Below are positions 24,949 to 36,213 of a stretch of DNA of 50,867 nucleotides, in pieces. A model generated the notes under the pieces. It was given only the letters and a program-made list of their open reading frames with translations, did no database searches and was not told where the DNA came from. Location of the stretch: assembly GCA_029007845.1 (NCBI GenBank), contig JAQXIP010000088.1, positions 1-50,867 of the forward strand, read 5' to 3'. The translations under genes were made by a program, and so were the position numbers. Position 1 is the stretch's first letter. Each line of letters opens with the position of its first letter. This DNA is from Clostridiales bacterium (GTDB taxonomy: Bacteria; Bacillota; Clostridia; Lachnospirales; Lachnospiraceae).

Positions 24949-24973
24949 CAAACGAAGGATAAGGGTGTATTTT
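24945..24973 (+). promoter_or_regulatory. Promoter of the hrcA-grpE-dnaK-dnaJ operon
   Basis: TTGACA (24945-24950) overlaps the hemW stop codon; the -10 box TATTTT (24968-24973) lies 17 bp on. The CIRCE dyad follows within 15 bases. Confidence 0.7.
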
Positions 24974-24988
24974 AAGGATACAAAGATG

Positions 24989-25015
24989 TTAGCACTCCAT
25001 AAGGATGAGTGCTAA
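24989..25015. promoter_or_regulatory. CIRCE operator (HrcA binding site)
   Basis: TTAGCACTC-N9-GAGTGCTAA is a perfect CIRCE element. HrcA binds it and represses the class I heat-shock operon; the repressor is the first gene of the operon, so control is autogenous. Confidence 0.97.
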
Positions 25016-25063
25016 CAAGAACAAAAGCAGAAACTTTTTCCGAATGAAAGTAGGAGTGGTGCA

Positions 25064-26107
25064 ATGGAGTTGGATGAGAGAAAAATAAAAATCCTTCACG
25101 CCATTATCAAGAATTATCTGGAAACTGGAGAACCGGTCGGTTCCCGGACAATATCGAAGGATACGGATCTGAATTTAAGTTCAGCGACAATCCGGAATGA
25201 GATGTCTGATCTGGAGGAGATGGGATATATTCTTCAGCCGCATACATCTGCTGGACGGATTCCTTCGGATAAAGGGTATCGGTTTTATGTGGATTCTCTT
25301 ATGACAGATAAGATACAGGAAATCGATGATATGAAGGATCAGCTTGAGAAGAAGGCAGATCATATTGAACATTTGTTACAGCAGGCAGCAAAAATGCTGG
25401 CAGCCAACACTAATTATGCTTCCGTGGTGACAAAGCCTAAGGTTAAGCATAAGAAAGTGAAATTTATCCAGCTTACCAGCATGGATGCAGATCAGATTTT
25501 GTTTGTCCTGGTTCTGGAAGGCAATATTGTCAAAAACCGGATGATACACACAAAAGAACCGGTGGATCAGGAAATGGCTTTAAAGCTGAATCTCATGTTC
25601 AATACTTTTCTGCAGGGACTGGATATGACAGAGATTAATCTATCCCTGATCCAGAAGATGAAAGAAGAATCCGGACCTTATGCAGGACTGGTTGGCGATA
25701 TTCTGGATGCTGTGGCAGAGATCGTATCAGATGTAGATAACGTCGAGATCTATACAAGCGGTGCTACCAACATATTAAAATATCCGGAATTGTCTGACAG
25801 CCAGAAGGCAAGTGAGCTTTTAGGTACCTTTGAAGAAAAGCATCTTCTTACCGAACTGTTAAGTGAGAAGAATTCTACAGATGATGGCAGCCATCAGATT
25901 CAGGTCTATATTGGAGAGGAATCTCCACTTGATTCCATGAAGGACTGCTCCATTGTAACTGCAACCTATGAGGTGTCAGATGGAGTTTTTGGAAAGATTG
26001 GAATTGTAGGACCAAAACGGATGGATTATGAGAAAGTGGTAACTACCATACGGGCTATGATGTCTGATTTGGATGATATATTTAAAAATAAAGAAGAAAG
26101 GCGGTAA
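25064..26107 (+). CDS. hrcA: Heat-inducible transcription repressor HrcA
   Basis: A 347-residue repressor with an N-terminal winged helix (ERKIKILHAIIKNYLETGEPVGSRTI, SSATIRNEMSDLEEMGYI, QPHTSAGRIPSDKGYRFYVD), a dimerisation middle part and the C-terminal domain ending GVFGKIGIVGPKRMDY. HrcA binds CIRCE and needs the GroE chaperonin for folding, which links repression to free chaperone. The site upstream (24989) is a perfect match. Five bases separate it from grpE. AGGAGTGGTGCA precedes the ATG. Confidence 0.96.
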   Translation: MELDERKIKILHAIIKNYLETGEPVGSRTISKDTDLNLSSATIRNEMSDLEEMGYILQPHTSAGRIPSDKGYRFYVDSLMTDKIQEIDDMKDQLEKKADHIEHLLQQAAKMLAANTNYASVVTKPKVKHKKVKFIQLTSMDADQILFVLVLEGNIVKNRMIHTKEPVDQEMALKLNLMFNTFLQGLDMTEINLSLIQKMKEESGPYAGLVGDILDAVAEIVSDVDNVEIYTSGATNILKYPELSDSQKASELLGTFEEKHLLTELLSEKNSTDDGSHQIQVYIGEESPLDSMKDCSIVTATYEVSDGVFGKIGIVGPKRMDYEKVVTTIRAMMSDLDDIFKNKEERR

Positions 26108-26112
26108 GCCCA

Positions 26113-28655
<2,543 letters not shown>

Positions 28656-28702
28656 ACAGTCAGGCGGGTTATCCGCATTGAACAATAAGTAAAGACAAGA
28701 AA

Positions 28703-28743
28703 CCCCGGAGGATCTGGCAGGTTGTATACCGGAACCCCCGGGG
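28703..28743 (+). promoter_or_regulatory. GC-rich hairpin between dnaK and dnaJ
   Basis: CCCCGG (28703-28708) can pair with CCGGGG (28738-28743), with TATACCGG inside. There is no T run. It may protect the dnaK message or reduce read-through into dnaJ. Confidence 0.45.
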
Positions 28744-28768
28744 CACTCTTGCAAAGAAGGTGGAAGCG

Positions 28769-29932
28769 ATGGCAGAGAAAAGAGATTATTATGACGTGTT
28801 AGGCGTATCAAAGACAGCAACGGATGACGAACTAAAGAAAGCCTACCGGAAACTGGCAAAAAAATACCATCCGGACAGTCATCCGGGGGATAAAGAAGCA
28901 GAAGAGAAGTTTAAGGAAGCATCGGAAGCCTATGCGGTATTAAGTGATGCGGATAAGCGCCGGCAGTATGACCAGTTCGGTCATGCAGCGTTTGAAGGCG
29001 GTGCAGGAGGAGCAGGAGGTTTTGACTTCTCCGGAATGGATATGGGAGATATCTTTGGAGATATTTTTGGAGATTTTTTCGGAGGAGGCCGTTCCAGAAG
29101 AAGCAACCAGGGACCGATGAAAGGTGCCAACGTGCGGGCAGGCATTCGGATTACGTTTGAGGAAGCCTGTTTTGGTGTAGAGAAAGAATTGGAGTTAAAT
29201 CTAAAGGATACCTGTACCAAATGTCACGGAACAGGGGCAAAGGAGGGCACTTCTCCAGTTACCTGTACGAAATGTGGAGGAAAGGGGCAGGTTGTATTTT
29301 CGCAGCAGTCTCTGTTTGGTATGGTGCAAAATGTCCAGACTTGTCCGGACTGCCGTGGTACGGGTAAAATTATTAAAGAAAAATGTTCGGCTTGTTATGG
29401 TACGGGATTTACGACGTCAAAGAAAAAGATTGCAGTATCTGTTCCGGCAGGAATTGATGACGGACAGAGTATCCGGCTTAGAGATAAGGGAGAACCGGGA
29501 ACGAATGGCGGACCAAGAGGGGATCTGCTTGTTGAAGTAACAGTATCAAAACATCCGGTTTTCCAGAGACAGGGATATGATATTTTTTCAACTGTACCAA
29601 TGTCCTATGCAACAGCTGTTTTAGGAGGAGACTTAAAAGTTTCAACGATTGACGGAGATGTGATCTATACTGTAAAACCGGGAACGAAGACAGGAACGAA
29701 AGTGCGTCTTAAAGGAAAAGGAGTTCCGACAATCCGTAACCATCAGGTAAGGGGAGACCAATATCTGACTCTGGAAGTGGATGTGCCGACGCATCTTACG
29801 GCAGAACAGAAAGATCTGTTACGCCAGTTTGAAGAATCTGTGACTGGCCGTCCGGCAGGAACGGCAGATGATGACACAAAAGAAAGCGAAGGAAAAGGAA
29901 AAAAGGCAAAGAAGCACGGGTTATTCAAATAA
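28769..29932 (+). CDS. dnaJ: Chaperone DnaJ (Hsp40, type I)
   Basis: The ATG at 28769 is eight bases after AAGAAGG; an in-frame GTG at 28760 is less likely. The 387-residue protein has the J domain with HPD ([10 protein letters not shown]), a Gly/Phe-rich linker ([15 protein letters not shown]), four zinc CxxCxGxG repeats ([32 protein letters not shown]) and the two client-binding beta domains. It delivers clients to DnaK and stimulates its ATPase. A Lys-rich tail ends the protein. A terminator closes the operon. Confidence 0.97.
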   Translation: MAEKRDYYDVLGVSKTATDDELKKAYRKLAKKYHPDSHPGDKEAEEKFKEASEAYAVLSDADKRRQYDQFGHAAFEGGAGGAGGFDFSGMDMGDIFGDIFGDFFGGGRSRRSNQGPMKGANVRAGIRITFEEACFGVEKELELNLKDTCTKCHGTGAKEGTSPVTCTKCGGKGQVVFSQQSLFGMVQNVQTCPDCRGTGKIIKEKCSACYGTGFTTSKKKIAVSVPAGIDDGQSIRLRDKGEPGTNGGPRGDLLVEVTVSKHPVFQRQGYDIFSTVPMSYATAVLGGDLKVSTIDGDVIYTVKPGTKTGTKVRLKGKGVPTIRNHQVRGDQYLTLEVDVPTHLTAEQKDLLRQFEESVTGRPAGTADDDTKESEGKGKKAKKHGLFK

Positions 29933-29956
29933 TCATGCAAGCTTCGTACACGTAAA

Positions 29957-30016
29957 TCAGGCGGGGTGGGAATCAGAGCAAAGGGATGCTCTGATTCCCA
30001 CCTTGCCTGATTTTTT
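29957..30016 (+). terminator. Terminator of the dnaK operon
   Basis: A long stem: CAGGCGGGGTGGGAATCAGAGCA pairs (in parts) with TGCTCTGATTCCCACCTTGCCTG around AAGGGA, then TTTTTT. Confidence 0.92.
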
Positions 30017-30039
30017 CTATGTACTTTTTTTCTTGATTA

Positions 30040-30048
30040 TGGTAAAAT
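30040..30048 (+). promoter_or_regulatory. Possible extended -10 promoter of the pyrimidine operon
   Basis: TGG-TAAAAT (30040-30048) fits an extended -10 box; no good -35 is seen 17 bp upstream. I find no PyrR attenuator-type leader between it and the first gene. Confidence 0.35.
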
Positions 30049-30082
30049 TTTTCATAAGGTTTAGTTTGAAAGGGGGATTTCC

Positions 30083-30475
30083 ATGAACCAGTATGGAATC
30101 AATGTAAAAGGAATCGTGGAATATCAGGGCAGATACTTAATTGTGGAGCGATGGTTTGATGACCGTATTGTTGATCCATATCAGTGGGGATTTCTTGACG
30201 ACAAAATTGTTTTTGGGGAAGCACCGGAAAAAGAAGTGCTTCGGATTACGTCAGATATGACAAGCCTTTCCGTTCATATGAAACAGGCACTTTACACGTG
30301 GTCATATATGGTGGGAGAGGTGTTTAATATCGGAATTGCCTATCTTTTACAGGCAGATAATGATGAAGTTCTCCTGTCGGAAGACCTCAACGATTATAAG
30401 TGGGTGGCAAGAGAAGAACTGAAGCAGTATATTGAGAATCCAATGGTGTTGAAGGATGTGGAAACATATCTGTAG
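30083..30475 (+). CDS. Nudix-fold protein with degenerate Nudix box
   Basis: A 130-residue protein shaped like a Nudix hydrolase: GIVEYQGRYLIVERWFDD as first strands and a C-terminal part (NDYKWVAREELKQYI) typical of these enzymes. The catalytic box GX5EX7REUXEEXGU is not kept: the stretch FGEAPEKEVLRITSDMTSL has KEVLRITSD where REUXEE is expected, so the metal-binding glutamates are lost. Activity is therefore doubtful and a binding or regulatory role possible (inference). It lies 18 bp upstream of pyrC with no terminator between, so it is probably transcribed with the pyrimidine genes. AAGGGGG precedes the ATG. Confidence 0.7.
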   Translation: MNQYGINVKGIVEYQGRYLIVERWFDDRIVDPYQWGFLDDKIVFGEAPEKEVLRITSDMTSLSVHMKQALYTWSYMVGEVFNIGIAYLLQADNDEVLLSEDLNDYKWVAREELKQYIENPMVLKDVETYL

Positions 30476-30493
30476 CATAAGAAAGGAACCAAT

Positions 30494-31792
30494 ATGAGAA
30501 TATTAATCAAGAATGGACAAGTACTAGACCCGTCCCAGAATCTGGATGCCTGTATGGATGTGCTGATTGAAGATGGTATCATTGCAGCAGTCAGGCGCCA
30601 CATCAACGAACCGGCAGACCAGATCATTGATGCACAGGGTCTTGCTGTAATGCCAGGTTTTATTGATCTGCATGTACATTTCCGGGAACCTGGGTTTGAA
30701 TACAAAGAAACGATTGCAACAGGCTCACAGGCTGCAGCCCGGGGTGGCTTTACTTCGGTATGTCCTATGCCAAATACAAAGCCGGTGATTGACTCTGTGG
30801 AGATGATCCGCTATTTAAAAGAAAAAGAAAAGAACGAATCAGTTGTTCATATCCTTCCGGTTGGTGCGGTGACCAAAAACCAGGCGGGAAAAGAAGTAAC
30901 TGATATTCCGGCTATGGTTGAAGAAGGAATGGTGGCAATCAGTGAAGATGGCAAATCTGTGATGGACAGTGCGGTCTATGCCCAGGCTATGAAGCTTGCA
31001 GCAAAAGAAAAGATTACGGTGCTTGCCCATTGTGAAGATAAGAATCTTGTCCGGGGCGGTGTGATGAATGCTGGCAGCAAAGCAGAAAGCCTTGGATTAA
31101 ATGGAATCACGAATGCCGTGGAGGATATTATCGTGGCACGGGATATCCAGCTGGCGAAAGAAACAGGTGCAAAACTGCATCTATGCCATTGTTCCACAAA
31201 AGACAGTGTCCAGTATATCCGGCAGGCAAAGGAGTGGGGCGTACAGGTATCCGGAGAAGTGTGTCCGCATCATTTTACCCTTTGTGACGAAGATATTCCG
31301 GGAGATGATGCCAATTATAAGATGAATCCGCCTTTACGCAGCCGGGAAGATGTGGAAGCGCTTAAGAAGGCGTTAAAGGATAATATTATGGAGGCAATCT
31401 CGACGGATCATGCGCCACACAGCACGGAGGAAAAAAATCAGTCCATTGCAAAAGCACCGTTTGGAATTGTTGGGCTGGAAACGGCATTTGCCCTGGCAGT
31501 GACGGAACTGGTAGACACCGGATATCTGACGAAATTACAGCTGGTAGAACGGATGAGCACCAGTCCGGCACGAATCATCGGAATCGAAAAAGGAACACTG
31601 AAACCAGGCAGTGCAGCAGATGTGGTCATTGCAGACTTTGAACAGGAATACCAGATTGATAAGTTTAAGTTTGCATCCAAAGGAACCAATACACCGTTTC
31701 ATAACAAAACCGTGCATGGCTGTATACAGATGACGTTTGTAGATGGAAAAATGGTATATCATATAGAAAAGAAAGAGGTTAATAATGATTAA
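30494..31792 (+). CDS. pyrC: Dihydroorotase
   Basis: A 432-residue class I dihydroorotase. GFIDLHVHFREPGFEYKE holds the HxH zinc pair and the family signature; CPMPNTKP, HCEDKNLV, LCHCSTKDSV and STDHAPHSTEEK supply the other metal and catalytic residues. It interconverts carbamoyl aspartate and dihydroorotate in UMP synthesis. It overlaps pyrF by eight bases, indicating coupling. pyrB, pyrI and carA/B are not in the window. Confidence 0.95.
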   Translation: MRILIKNGQVLDPSQNLDACMDVLIEDGIIAAVRRHINEPADQIIDAQGLAVMPGFIDLHVHFREPGFEYKETIATGSQAAARGGFTSVCPMPNTKPVIDSVEMIRYLKEKEKNESVVHILPVGAVTKNQAGKEVTDIPAMVEEGMVAISEDGKSVMDSAVYAQAMKLAAKEKITVLAHCEDKNLVRGGVMNAGSKAESLGLNGITNAVEDIIVARDIQLAKETGAKLHLCHCSTKDSVQYIRQAKEWGVQVSGEVCPHHFTLCDEDIPGDDANYKMNPPLRSREDVEALKKALKDNIMEAISTDHAPHSTEEKNQSIAKAPFGIVGLETAFALAVTELVDTGYLTKLQLVERMSTSPARIIGIEKGTLKPGSAADVVIADFEQEYQIDKFKFASKGTNTPFHNKTVHGCIQMTFVDGKMVYHIEKKEVNND

Positions 31793-32711
31793 TCAGTTAG
31801 TGAAAGAAATAACGAATAAGAAAGCACCAATTGTCGTTGGACTTGATCCAATGCTTTCCTATGTACCGGAATTTATCAGAAAGAAAGCATTTGAGGAATA
31901 CGGAGAGACACTGGAAGGAGCAGGAGAAGCAATCTGGCAGTATAATAAAGGAATTGTGGATGCGGTATCGGATCTGATTCCGGCGGTTAAGCCTCAGATT
32001 GCCATGTATGAGCAGTTTGGAGTACCGGGGCTTGTGGCCTATCAGAAAACGGTCGATTACTGTAAGGAAAAGGGGCTGGTTGTCATTGGGGATATTAAGC
32101 GGGGCGACATTGGCTCTACTTCAAAGGCTTACGCCATAGGACATGTGGGAAAGACGGTCGTTGGCTCTAAGACTTATTCTGGCTTCAATGAAGATTTTGT
32201 AACGGTAAATCCTTATCTTGGCAGTGATGGCGTACAGCCTTTTATTGACGTATGCAAGGAGACGAAAAAGGGAATCTTTGTTCTGGTAAAGACATCGAAT
32301 CCGTCCAGTGGAGAATTTCAGGATCAGAAAATCGATGGAATACCGTTGTATGAGCTGGTTGGAAAAAAGGTGGCCCAGTGGGGAGAAAGCTTCATGGGAG
32401 ATTCGTACAGTTATGTAGGTGCCGTAGTTGGTGCTACCTATCCGGAGATGGGAAAGGTGCTTCGTAAACTCATGCCAAAAACCTATATTCTTGTTCCGGG
32501 TTATGGCGCACAAGGAGGAAAGGCCGAAGACCTGGTCCACTATTTCAATAAAGACGGTCTTGGCGCCATTGTGAACTCTTCCCGTGGAATCATCTGTGCA
32601 TATCAGCAGGAAAAATATGCATCTTATGGAGAAACAGCCTATGCAGATGCTTCCCGTCAGGCAGTTATTGATATGAGAGACGATATTATGGGAGCACTGG
32701 TTGGAAAATAA
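31785..32711 (+). CDS. pyrF: Orotidine 5'-phosphate decarboxylase (long, type 2)
   Basis: A 308-residue enzyme of the larger OMP decarboxylase group. PIVVGLDPMLSYVP, IGDIKRGDIGSTSKAYA (the Lys-Asp catalytic array), TVNPYLGSDGVQPF and LVPGYGAQGGKAED are family blocks. It removes CO2 from OMP to give UMP, the final step encoded by this operon. The ATG lies in the end of pyrC. Confidence 0.95.
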   Translation: MINQLVKEITNKKAPIVVGLDPMLSYVPEFIRKKAFEEYGETLEGAGEAIWQYNKGIVDAVSDLIPAVKPQIAMYEQFGVPGLVAYQKTVDYCKEKGLVVIGDIKRGDIGSTSKAYAIGHVGKTVVGSKTYSGFNEDFVTVNPYLGSDGVQPFIDVCKETKKGIFVLVKTSNPSSGEFQDQKIDGIPLYELVGKKVAQWGESFMGDSYSYVGAVVGATYPEMGKVLRKLMPKTYILVPGYGAQGGKAEDLVHYFNKDGLGAIVNSSRGIICAYQQEKYASYGETAYADASRQAVIDMRDDIMGALVGK

Positions 32712-32745
32712 CGGTTAATTGTATACCGAAGCGGAGGAGTTTATC

Positions 32746-33525
32746 ATGGAGAACAGAAAAAAAACAAGGGCAGAGGTAACCCATATTGTCTCTTTGGCAG
32801 AGGGAATCTACAGCATGTGGATAAAAGAAGAAACGATTGCATCCATGGCGGTTCCGGGACAGTTTGTTTCACTTTATTCCAATGACGGAAGCCGTCTACT
32901 GCCAAGACCAATAAGCATCTGTGAATGTAAGCCAGGGGAAGGTCTTGTGCGGCTGGTATTTCGGATTGCAGGAAAGGGCACCGAAGAGTTTTCCGGGCTT
33001 AAGCCAGAAGATACGATAGAGGTGCTTGGACCTCTTGGAAATGGATACCACATGGAAGGGAAAAAAGTTCTTTTATTTGGAGGTGGAATCGGGATTCCCC
33101 CAATGCTTTTTCTTGCAAGAAAGCTGTCCGAACAAGGAGCAGAGGTACAGACGGTACTTGGCTACCGGGGCGGAAGCCTGTTTTTGAAAGAAGAATTTGA
33201 GCCATATGGAGCCGTTTATGTGGCAACGGAAGACGGCAGTGCCGGCGTAAAAGGAAATGTCATTGATGCGGCGGTTGAGCAGAAACTTAATGGAGATGCA
33301 ATCTATGCCTGTGGACCAACGCCGATGCTTCGTGGAATCAAGGAGTATGCCGCAAAAGAAAATATTCCAGCTCAGATTTCTCTTGAGGAGAAAATGGCAT
33401 GTGGAATTGGCGCCTGTCTTGCCTGTGTATGCCAGTCGAAAGAGAAGGATGCACATTCCAACGTGAATAATAAGCGAATCTGCAAGGATGGTCCGGTATT
33501 TTACGCAGATGAAATTATATTATAG
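32746..33525 (+). CDS. pyrK: Dihydroorotate dehydrogenase electron-transfer subunit
   Basis: The ATG at 32746 follows GGAGGAG; earlier in-frame codons lack a site. The 259-residue protein has a flavodoxin-reductase-like FAD domain (PGQFVSLY, RLLPRPISICE), an NAD part (LLFGGGIGIPPMLFLAR, YACGPTPML) and a C-terminal 2Fe-2S centre: CGIGACLACVC and a later Cys in KRICKDGPVF. PyrK passes electrons from PyrD's FMN to NAD+. Partner pyrD follows 11 bp on. Confidence 0.95.
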   Translation: MENRKKTRAEVTHIVSLAEGIYSMWIKEETIASMAVPGQFVSLYSNDGSRLLPRPISICECKPGEGLVRLVFRIAGKGTEEFSGLKPEDTIEVLGPLGNGYHMEGKKVLLFGGGIGIPPMLFLARKLSEQGAEVQTVLGYRGGSLFLKEEFEPYGAVYVATEDGSAGVKGNVIDAAVEQKLNGDAIYACGPTPMLRGIKEYAAKENIPAQISLEEKMACGIGACLACVCQSKEKDAHSNVNNKRICKDGPVFYADEIIL

Positions 33526-33536
33526 GAGGTTGCGGG

Positions 33537-34439
33537 ATGAATACAACCGTTAATATTGCCGGAGTGGAACTGAAGAATCCGGTTATGACTGCATCGGGAA
33601 CCTTTGGGTCTGGTGCGGAGTATTCCGAATTTGTTGATTTAAACAAATTAGGTGCCGTAGTAACCAAAGGGGTTGCCAATGTACCATGGCCGGGAAACCC
33701 TACCCCAAGAATTGCGGAAACTTATGGCGGAATGATGAATGCAGTGGGGCTTCAAAATCCGGGGATTGATTTATTTGTAAAACGGGATATACCTTTTTTA
33801 AAACAGTATGATACAAAAATTATTGTCAATGTGTGTGGGAAATCAGCTGAAGATTATTGTGAAGTAGTAGAACGGCTTGGGGACGAGCCGGTGGATCTTT
33901 TGGAGATTAATATTTCCTGTCCAAATGTGAAGGAAGGTGGAATCGCCTTTGGACAAAATCCAAAAGCTGTAGAGGCGATTACCAGATCAGTGAAAAAAGT
34001 GGCAAAACAGCCAGTCATTATGAAGCTGAGTCCGAATGTTACTGACATTACGGAGACTGCAAAGGCAGCAGAAGCAGGAGGAGCCGATGCCCTGTCTCTA
34101 ATTAATACCCTGACCGGGATGAAAATAGATGTGAACCGGCGGACGTTTGCCCTTGCCAATAAAACCGGTGGTGTGTCCGGTCCTGCGATAAAGCCAATTG
34201 CGGTGCGCATGGTATATCAGACAGCATTAGCAGTAAAACTTCCGATTATCGGGATGGGAGGCATTGCCAGCGCTGAAGACGCACTGGAGTTTCTTATGGC
34301 AGGAGCAAGCGCAGTGGCAGTTGGAACAGCCAATTTTCATAATCCAGCTGTTACAGAAGAGATTGTGGAAGGAATCGAGCAGTATATGACCGCAAATCAG
34401 ATTTCAGATATTCATGAACTGATTGGGTGTGTAAGATAA
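33537..34439 (+). CDS. pyrD: Dihydroorotate dehydrogenase, catalytic subunit (class 1B)
   Basis: A 300-residue FMN barrel. NPVMTASGTFG, PRIAETYGGMMNAVGLQNPG, EINISCPNVKEGG (the catalytic Cys of class 1 enzymes), SLINTLTGMKIDVNRR and GMGGIASAEDALEF are visible. With PyrK it forms the NAD-dependent 1B form common in Firmicutes. It overlaps no neighbour, and pyrE starts 14 bp after its stop. Confidence 0.95.
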   Translation: MNTTVNIAGVELKNPVMTASGTFGSGAEYSEFVDLNKLGAVVTKGVANVPWPGNPTPRIAETYGGMMNAVGLQNPGIDLFVKRDIPFLKQYDTKIIVNVCGKSAEDYCEVVERLGDEPVDLLEINISCPNVKEGGIAFGQNPKAVEAITRSVKKVAKQPVIMKLSPNVTDITETAKAAEAGGADALSLINTLTGMKIDVNRRTFALANKTGGVSGPAIKPIAVRMVYQTALAVKLPIIGMGGIASAEDALEFLMAGASAVAVGTANFHNPAVTEEIVEGIEQYMTANQISDIHELIGCVR

Positions 34440-34453
34440 CAAGGAGGAATGGA

Positions 34454-35131
34454 ATGATGGAACAGTATAAATGTGATTTTATTGAGTTTATGGTAGATTG
34501 TAATGTATTAAAGTTTGGAGATTTTGTTACAAAAAGCGGCAGAAAAACTCCGTTTTTTGTCAATACCGGTTTTTACCGGACTGGAGCACAGTTAAAAAAG
34601 CTGGGAAGCTATTATGCAAAAGCGATAAAAAAAGCATTTGGAACCGATTTTGATGTGCTTTTTGGACCAGCCTACAAAGGAATTCCGCTTACTGTGGCAA
34701 CAACAATGGAGATCTCAGAACAGTATGGAACCGATATCCGTTATTGTTCAAACCGGAAAGAAGTGAAAGACCACGGTGACAAAGGAATTCTTCTTGGAAG
34801 TCCAATTGAAGACGGTGACAAAGTTGTGATTATAGAGGATGTAACGACTGCAGGCACTTCCATTGGAGAGACGATGCCTATTATTAAGGCACAGGGTGAT
34901 GTGGAAGTCATGGGGCTTGTTGTATCTGTTGACCGTATGGAGCGCGGTCAGGGAGAAAAGAGTGCCTTAGAGGAAATCCAGGAAAGATATGGATTAAAAA
35001 CCACTGCTATTGTTACGATGGAAGAAGTGGTAGAACATTTATATAATAAACCTTATCAGGGCAGAATCCTGATCGATGATTCATTAAAAGCAGCAATTGA
35101 TGCATATTATGAACAGTATGGCGTAAAGTAA
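34454..35131 (+). CDS. pyrE: Orotate phosphoribosyltransferase
   Basis: The ATG at 34454 (or 34457) follows AAGGAGG. The 225-residue protein shows FGDFVTKSGRKTPFFVNTG, GPAYKGIPL, the flexible-loop lysines near NRKEVKDHGDKG and the PRPP motif VVIIEDVTTAGTS. It joins orotate and PRPP to OMP. With pyrC, F, K and D it covers the steps from carbamoyl aspartate to UMP, in the operon order C-F-K-D-E. Confidence 0.95.
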   Translation: MMEQYKCDFIEFMVDCNVLKFGDFVTKSGRKTPFFVNTGFYRTGAQLKKLGSYYAKAIKKAFGTDFDVLFGPAYKGIPLTVATTMEISEQYGTDIRYCSNRKEVKDHGDKGILLGSPIEDGDKVVIIEDVTTAGTSIGETMPIIKAQGDVEVMGLVVSVDRMERGQGEKSALEEIQERYGLKTTAIVTMEEVVEHLYNKPYQGRILIDDSLKAAIDAYYEQYGVK

Positions 35132-35150
35132 GTAAATGGAGGGATATTCG

Positions 35151-35303
35151 ATGAAAGAAAAAGTGTATCATACAATGAAATCAGTGGGAATTGTGAGTCT
35201 GGTGATTGGAATTCTGAATGTAGCCATTGGAATTGGGTTTGGCATTGTAATGATTATTAATGGAAGCCGCCTGTTAAAAGGAAAAGGGAAAATTATGTTC
35301 TAA
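35151..35303 (+). CDS. Small membrane protein, 50 residues
   Basis: An open frame starting ATG at 35151, with AATGGAGGG seven bases upstream. After a short charged head (MKEKVYHTMKS) it has about 26 hydrophobic residues (VGIVSLVIGILNVAIGIG...IVMIING) and a basic tail (SRLLKGKGKIMF). The strong site, the typical one-helix topology and the place between pyrE and the terminator suggest a real gene, last of the pyr operon. Function unknown. Confidence 0.6.
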   Translation: MKEKVYHTMKSVGIVSLVIGILNVAIGIGFGIVMIINGSRLLKGKGKIMF

Positions 35304-35342
35304 ACGCCACATCCATAGACTCAAAAAGAAATTAGCAGCGAA

Positions 35343-35397
35343 ACAGTATATTTGTACAAGCAGAAAAAAAGCTATTGTGCAAATGTACTGTTTTTTT
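35343..35397 (+). terminator. Terminator of the pyr operon
   Basis: A 17-bp stem: ACAGTATATTTGTACAA pairs with TTGTGCAAATGTACTGT (two G-U pairs), followed by eight Ts. Confidence 0.92.
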
Positions 35398-35434
35398 AGG
35401 TCAAAAAAAGCATGAATTTTAGTTAGTATAACAA

Positions 35435-35463
35435 TTTACAAAAACGTCATTATCCTTTATCAT
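35435..35463 (+). promoter_or_regulatory. Promoter of the Tad-like locus
   Basis: TTTACA (35435-35440) and TATCAT (35458-35463), spacer 17 bp. The leader of about 110 bases contains a small CGCCT/AGGCG hairpin (35522-35536) and an imperfect dyad around CCGAATTGG. Confidence 0.6.
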
Positions 35464-35580
35464 TACGAGTAAGAAATCACTTTTATCTAAACTAATTTTC
35501 TTTTGGACAAGAGTCCATCATCGCCTTAATCAGGCGAATAATCCGAATTGGATTCATTATGCGAAAAAGGGAGGTTGTAT

Positions 35581-36213
35581 TTGAAAACAGTATATATCAT
35601 GGGGACAAGCGCTGTGGCATTTTCGGCTTTTTTTTCGGAAGGAATATCAAGGCTTGGATATAAGGTACTGCTTCTGGATGATTCAGCCAGCCAGGTGCTT
35701 TTGCAGACAATTCGCCGTGAACCATTTGATATCCCGGTGGAAGATTACCAAGGGGTTGATGTGGGAAAAGGTGAGGAACTGATTCCTGAGGAATACGACT
35801 ATATCATATATTATTCTGATTCCCAGGAAAACATTGGAGAACGAAAGATAGATGTATTATATCTTGTCAGTGGATGCTCAAAATATGAAATGGAACAAAT
35901 TTTTCAGATCCAGCAGCAGTATGAAGGATCCTGGGTTCTTCTGAAAGGAATCCCACAAGAGAAAAAAAGTCTGTCATATTACACTCGCTATTTCTATCTT
36001 ACAGAGGAAAATGAAAGACAGGTACGCATTATCTGGTTTGATTATCTGGATTACAGGACCGAAGGGGAATTTGGCTTTGATTCTTTATGTACGCTGTCTA
36101 ATCTGTCTGATAGTTATCTTTTGCTTCTGACGGACTGGATATCAAGATTAACAGGAAAAACCACAAGAGAGGTACATCGGATGATAAAAAAGAAAAGAGG
36201 ATGGAAAAAATGA
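35581..36213 (+). CDS. Unknown protein heading the Tad-like locus; MinD-like first strand without P-loop
   Basis: Start chosen at TTG 35581, seven bases after GGGAGG. The 210-residue product starts LKTVYIMGTSAVAFSAFF and then RLGYKVLLLDDSASQVL. This strand-loop-helix-strand order, ending in an LLLDDS strand, resembles MinD/ParA ATPases, but the P-loop lysines are missing. A second part (EEYDYIIYYSD, KIDVLYLVSG) also looks Rossmann-like. The C-terminus is basic (MIKKKRGWKK). It overlaps the next gene (a TadZ/CpaE-like ATPase) through ATGA, so the two may form a pair, one catalytic and one degenerate (inference). Family not recognised. Confidence 0.6.
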   Translation: MKTVYIMGTSAVAFSAFFSEGISRLGYKVLLLDDSASQVLLQTIRREPFDIPVEDYQGVDVGKGEELIPEEYDYIIYYSDSQENIGERKIDVLYLVSGCSKYEMEQIFQIQQQYEGSWVLLKGIPQEKKSLSYYTRYFYLTEENERQVRIIWFDYLDYRTEGEFGFDSLCTLSNLSDSYLLLLTDWISRLTGKTTREVHRMIKKKRGWKK

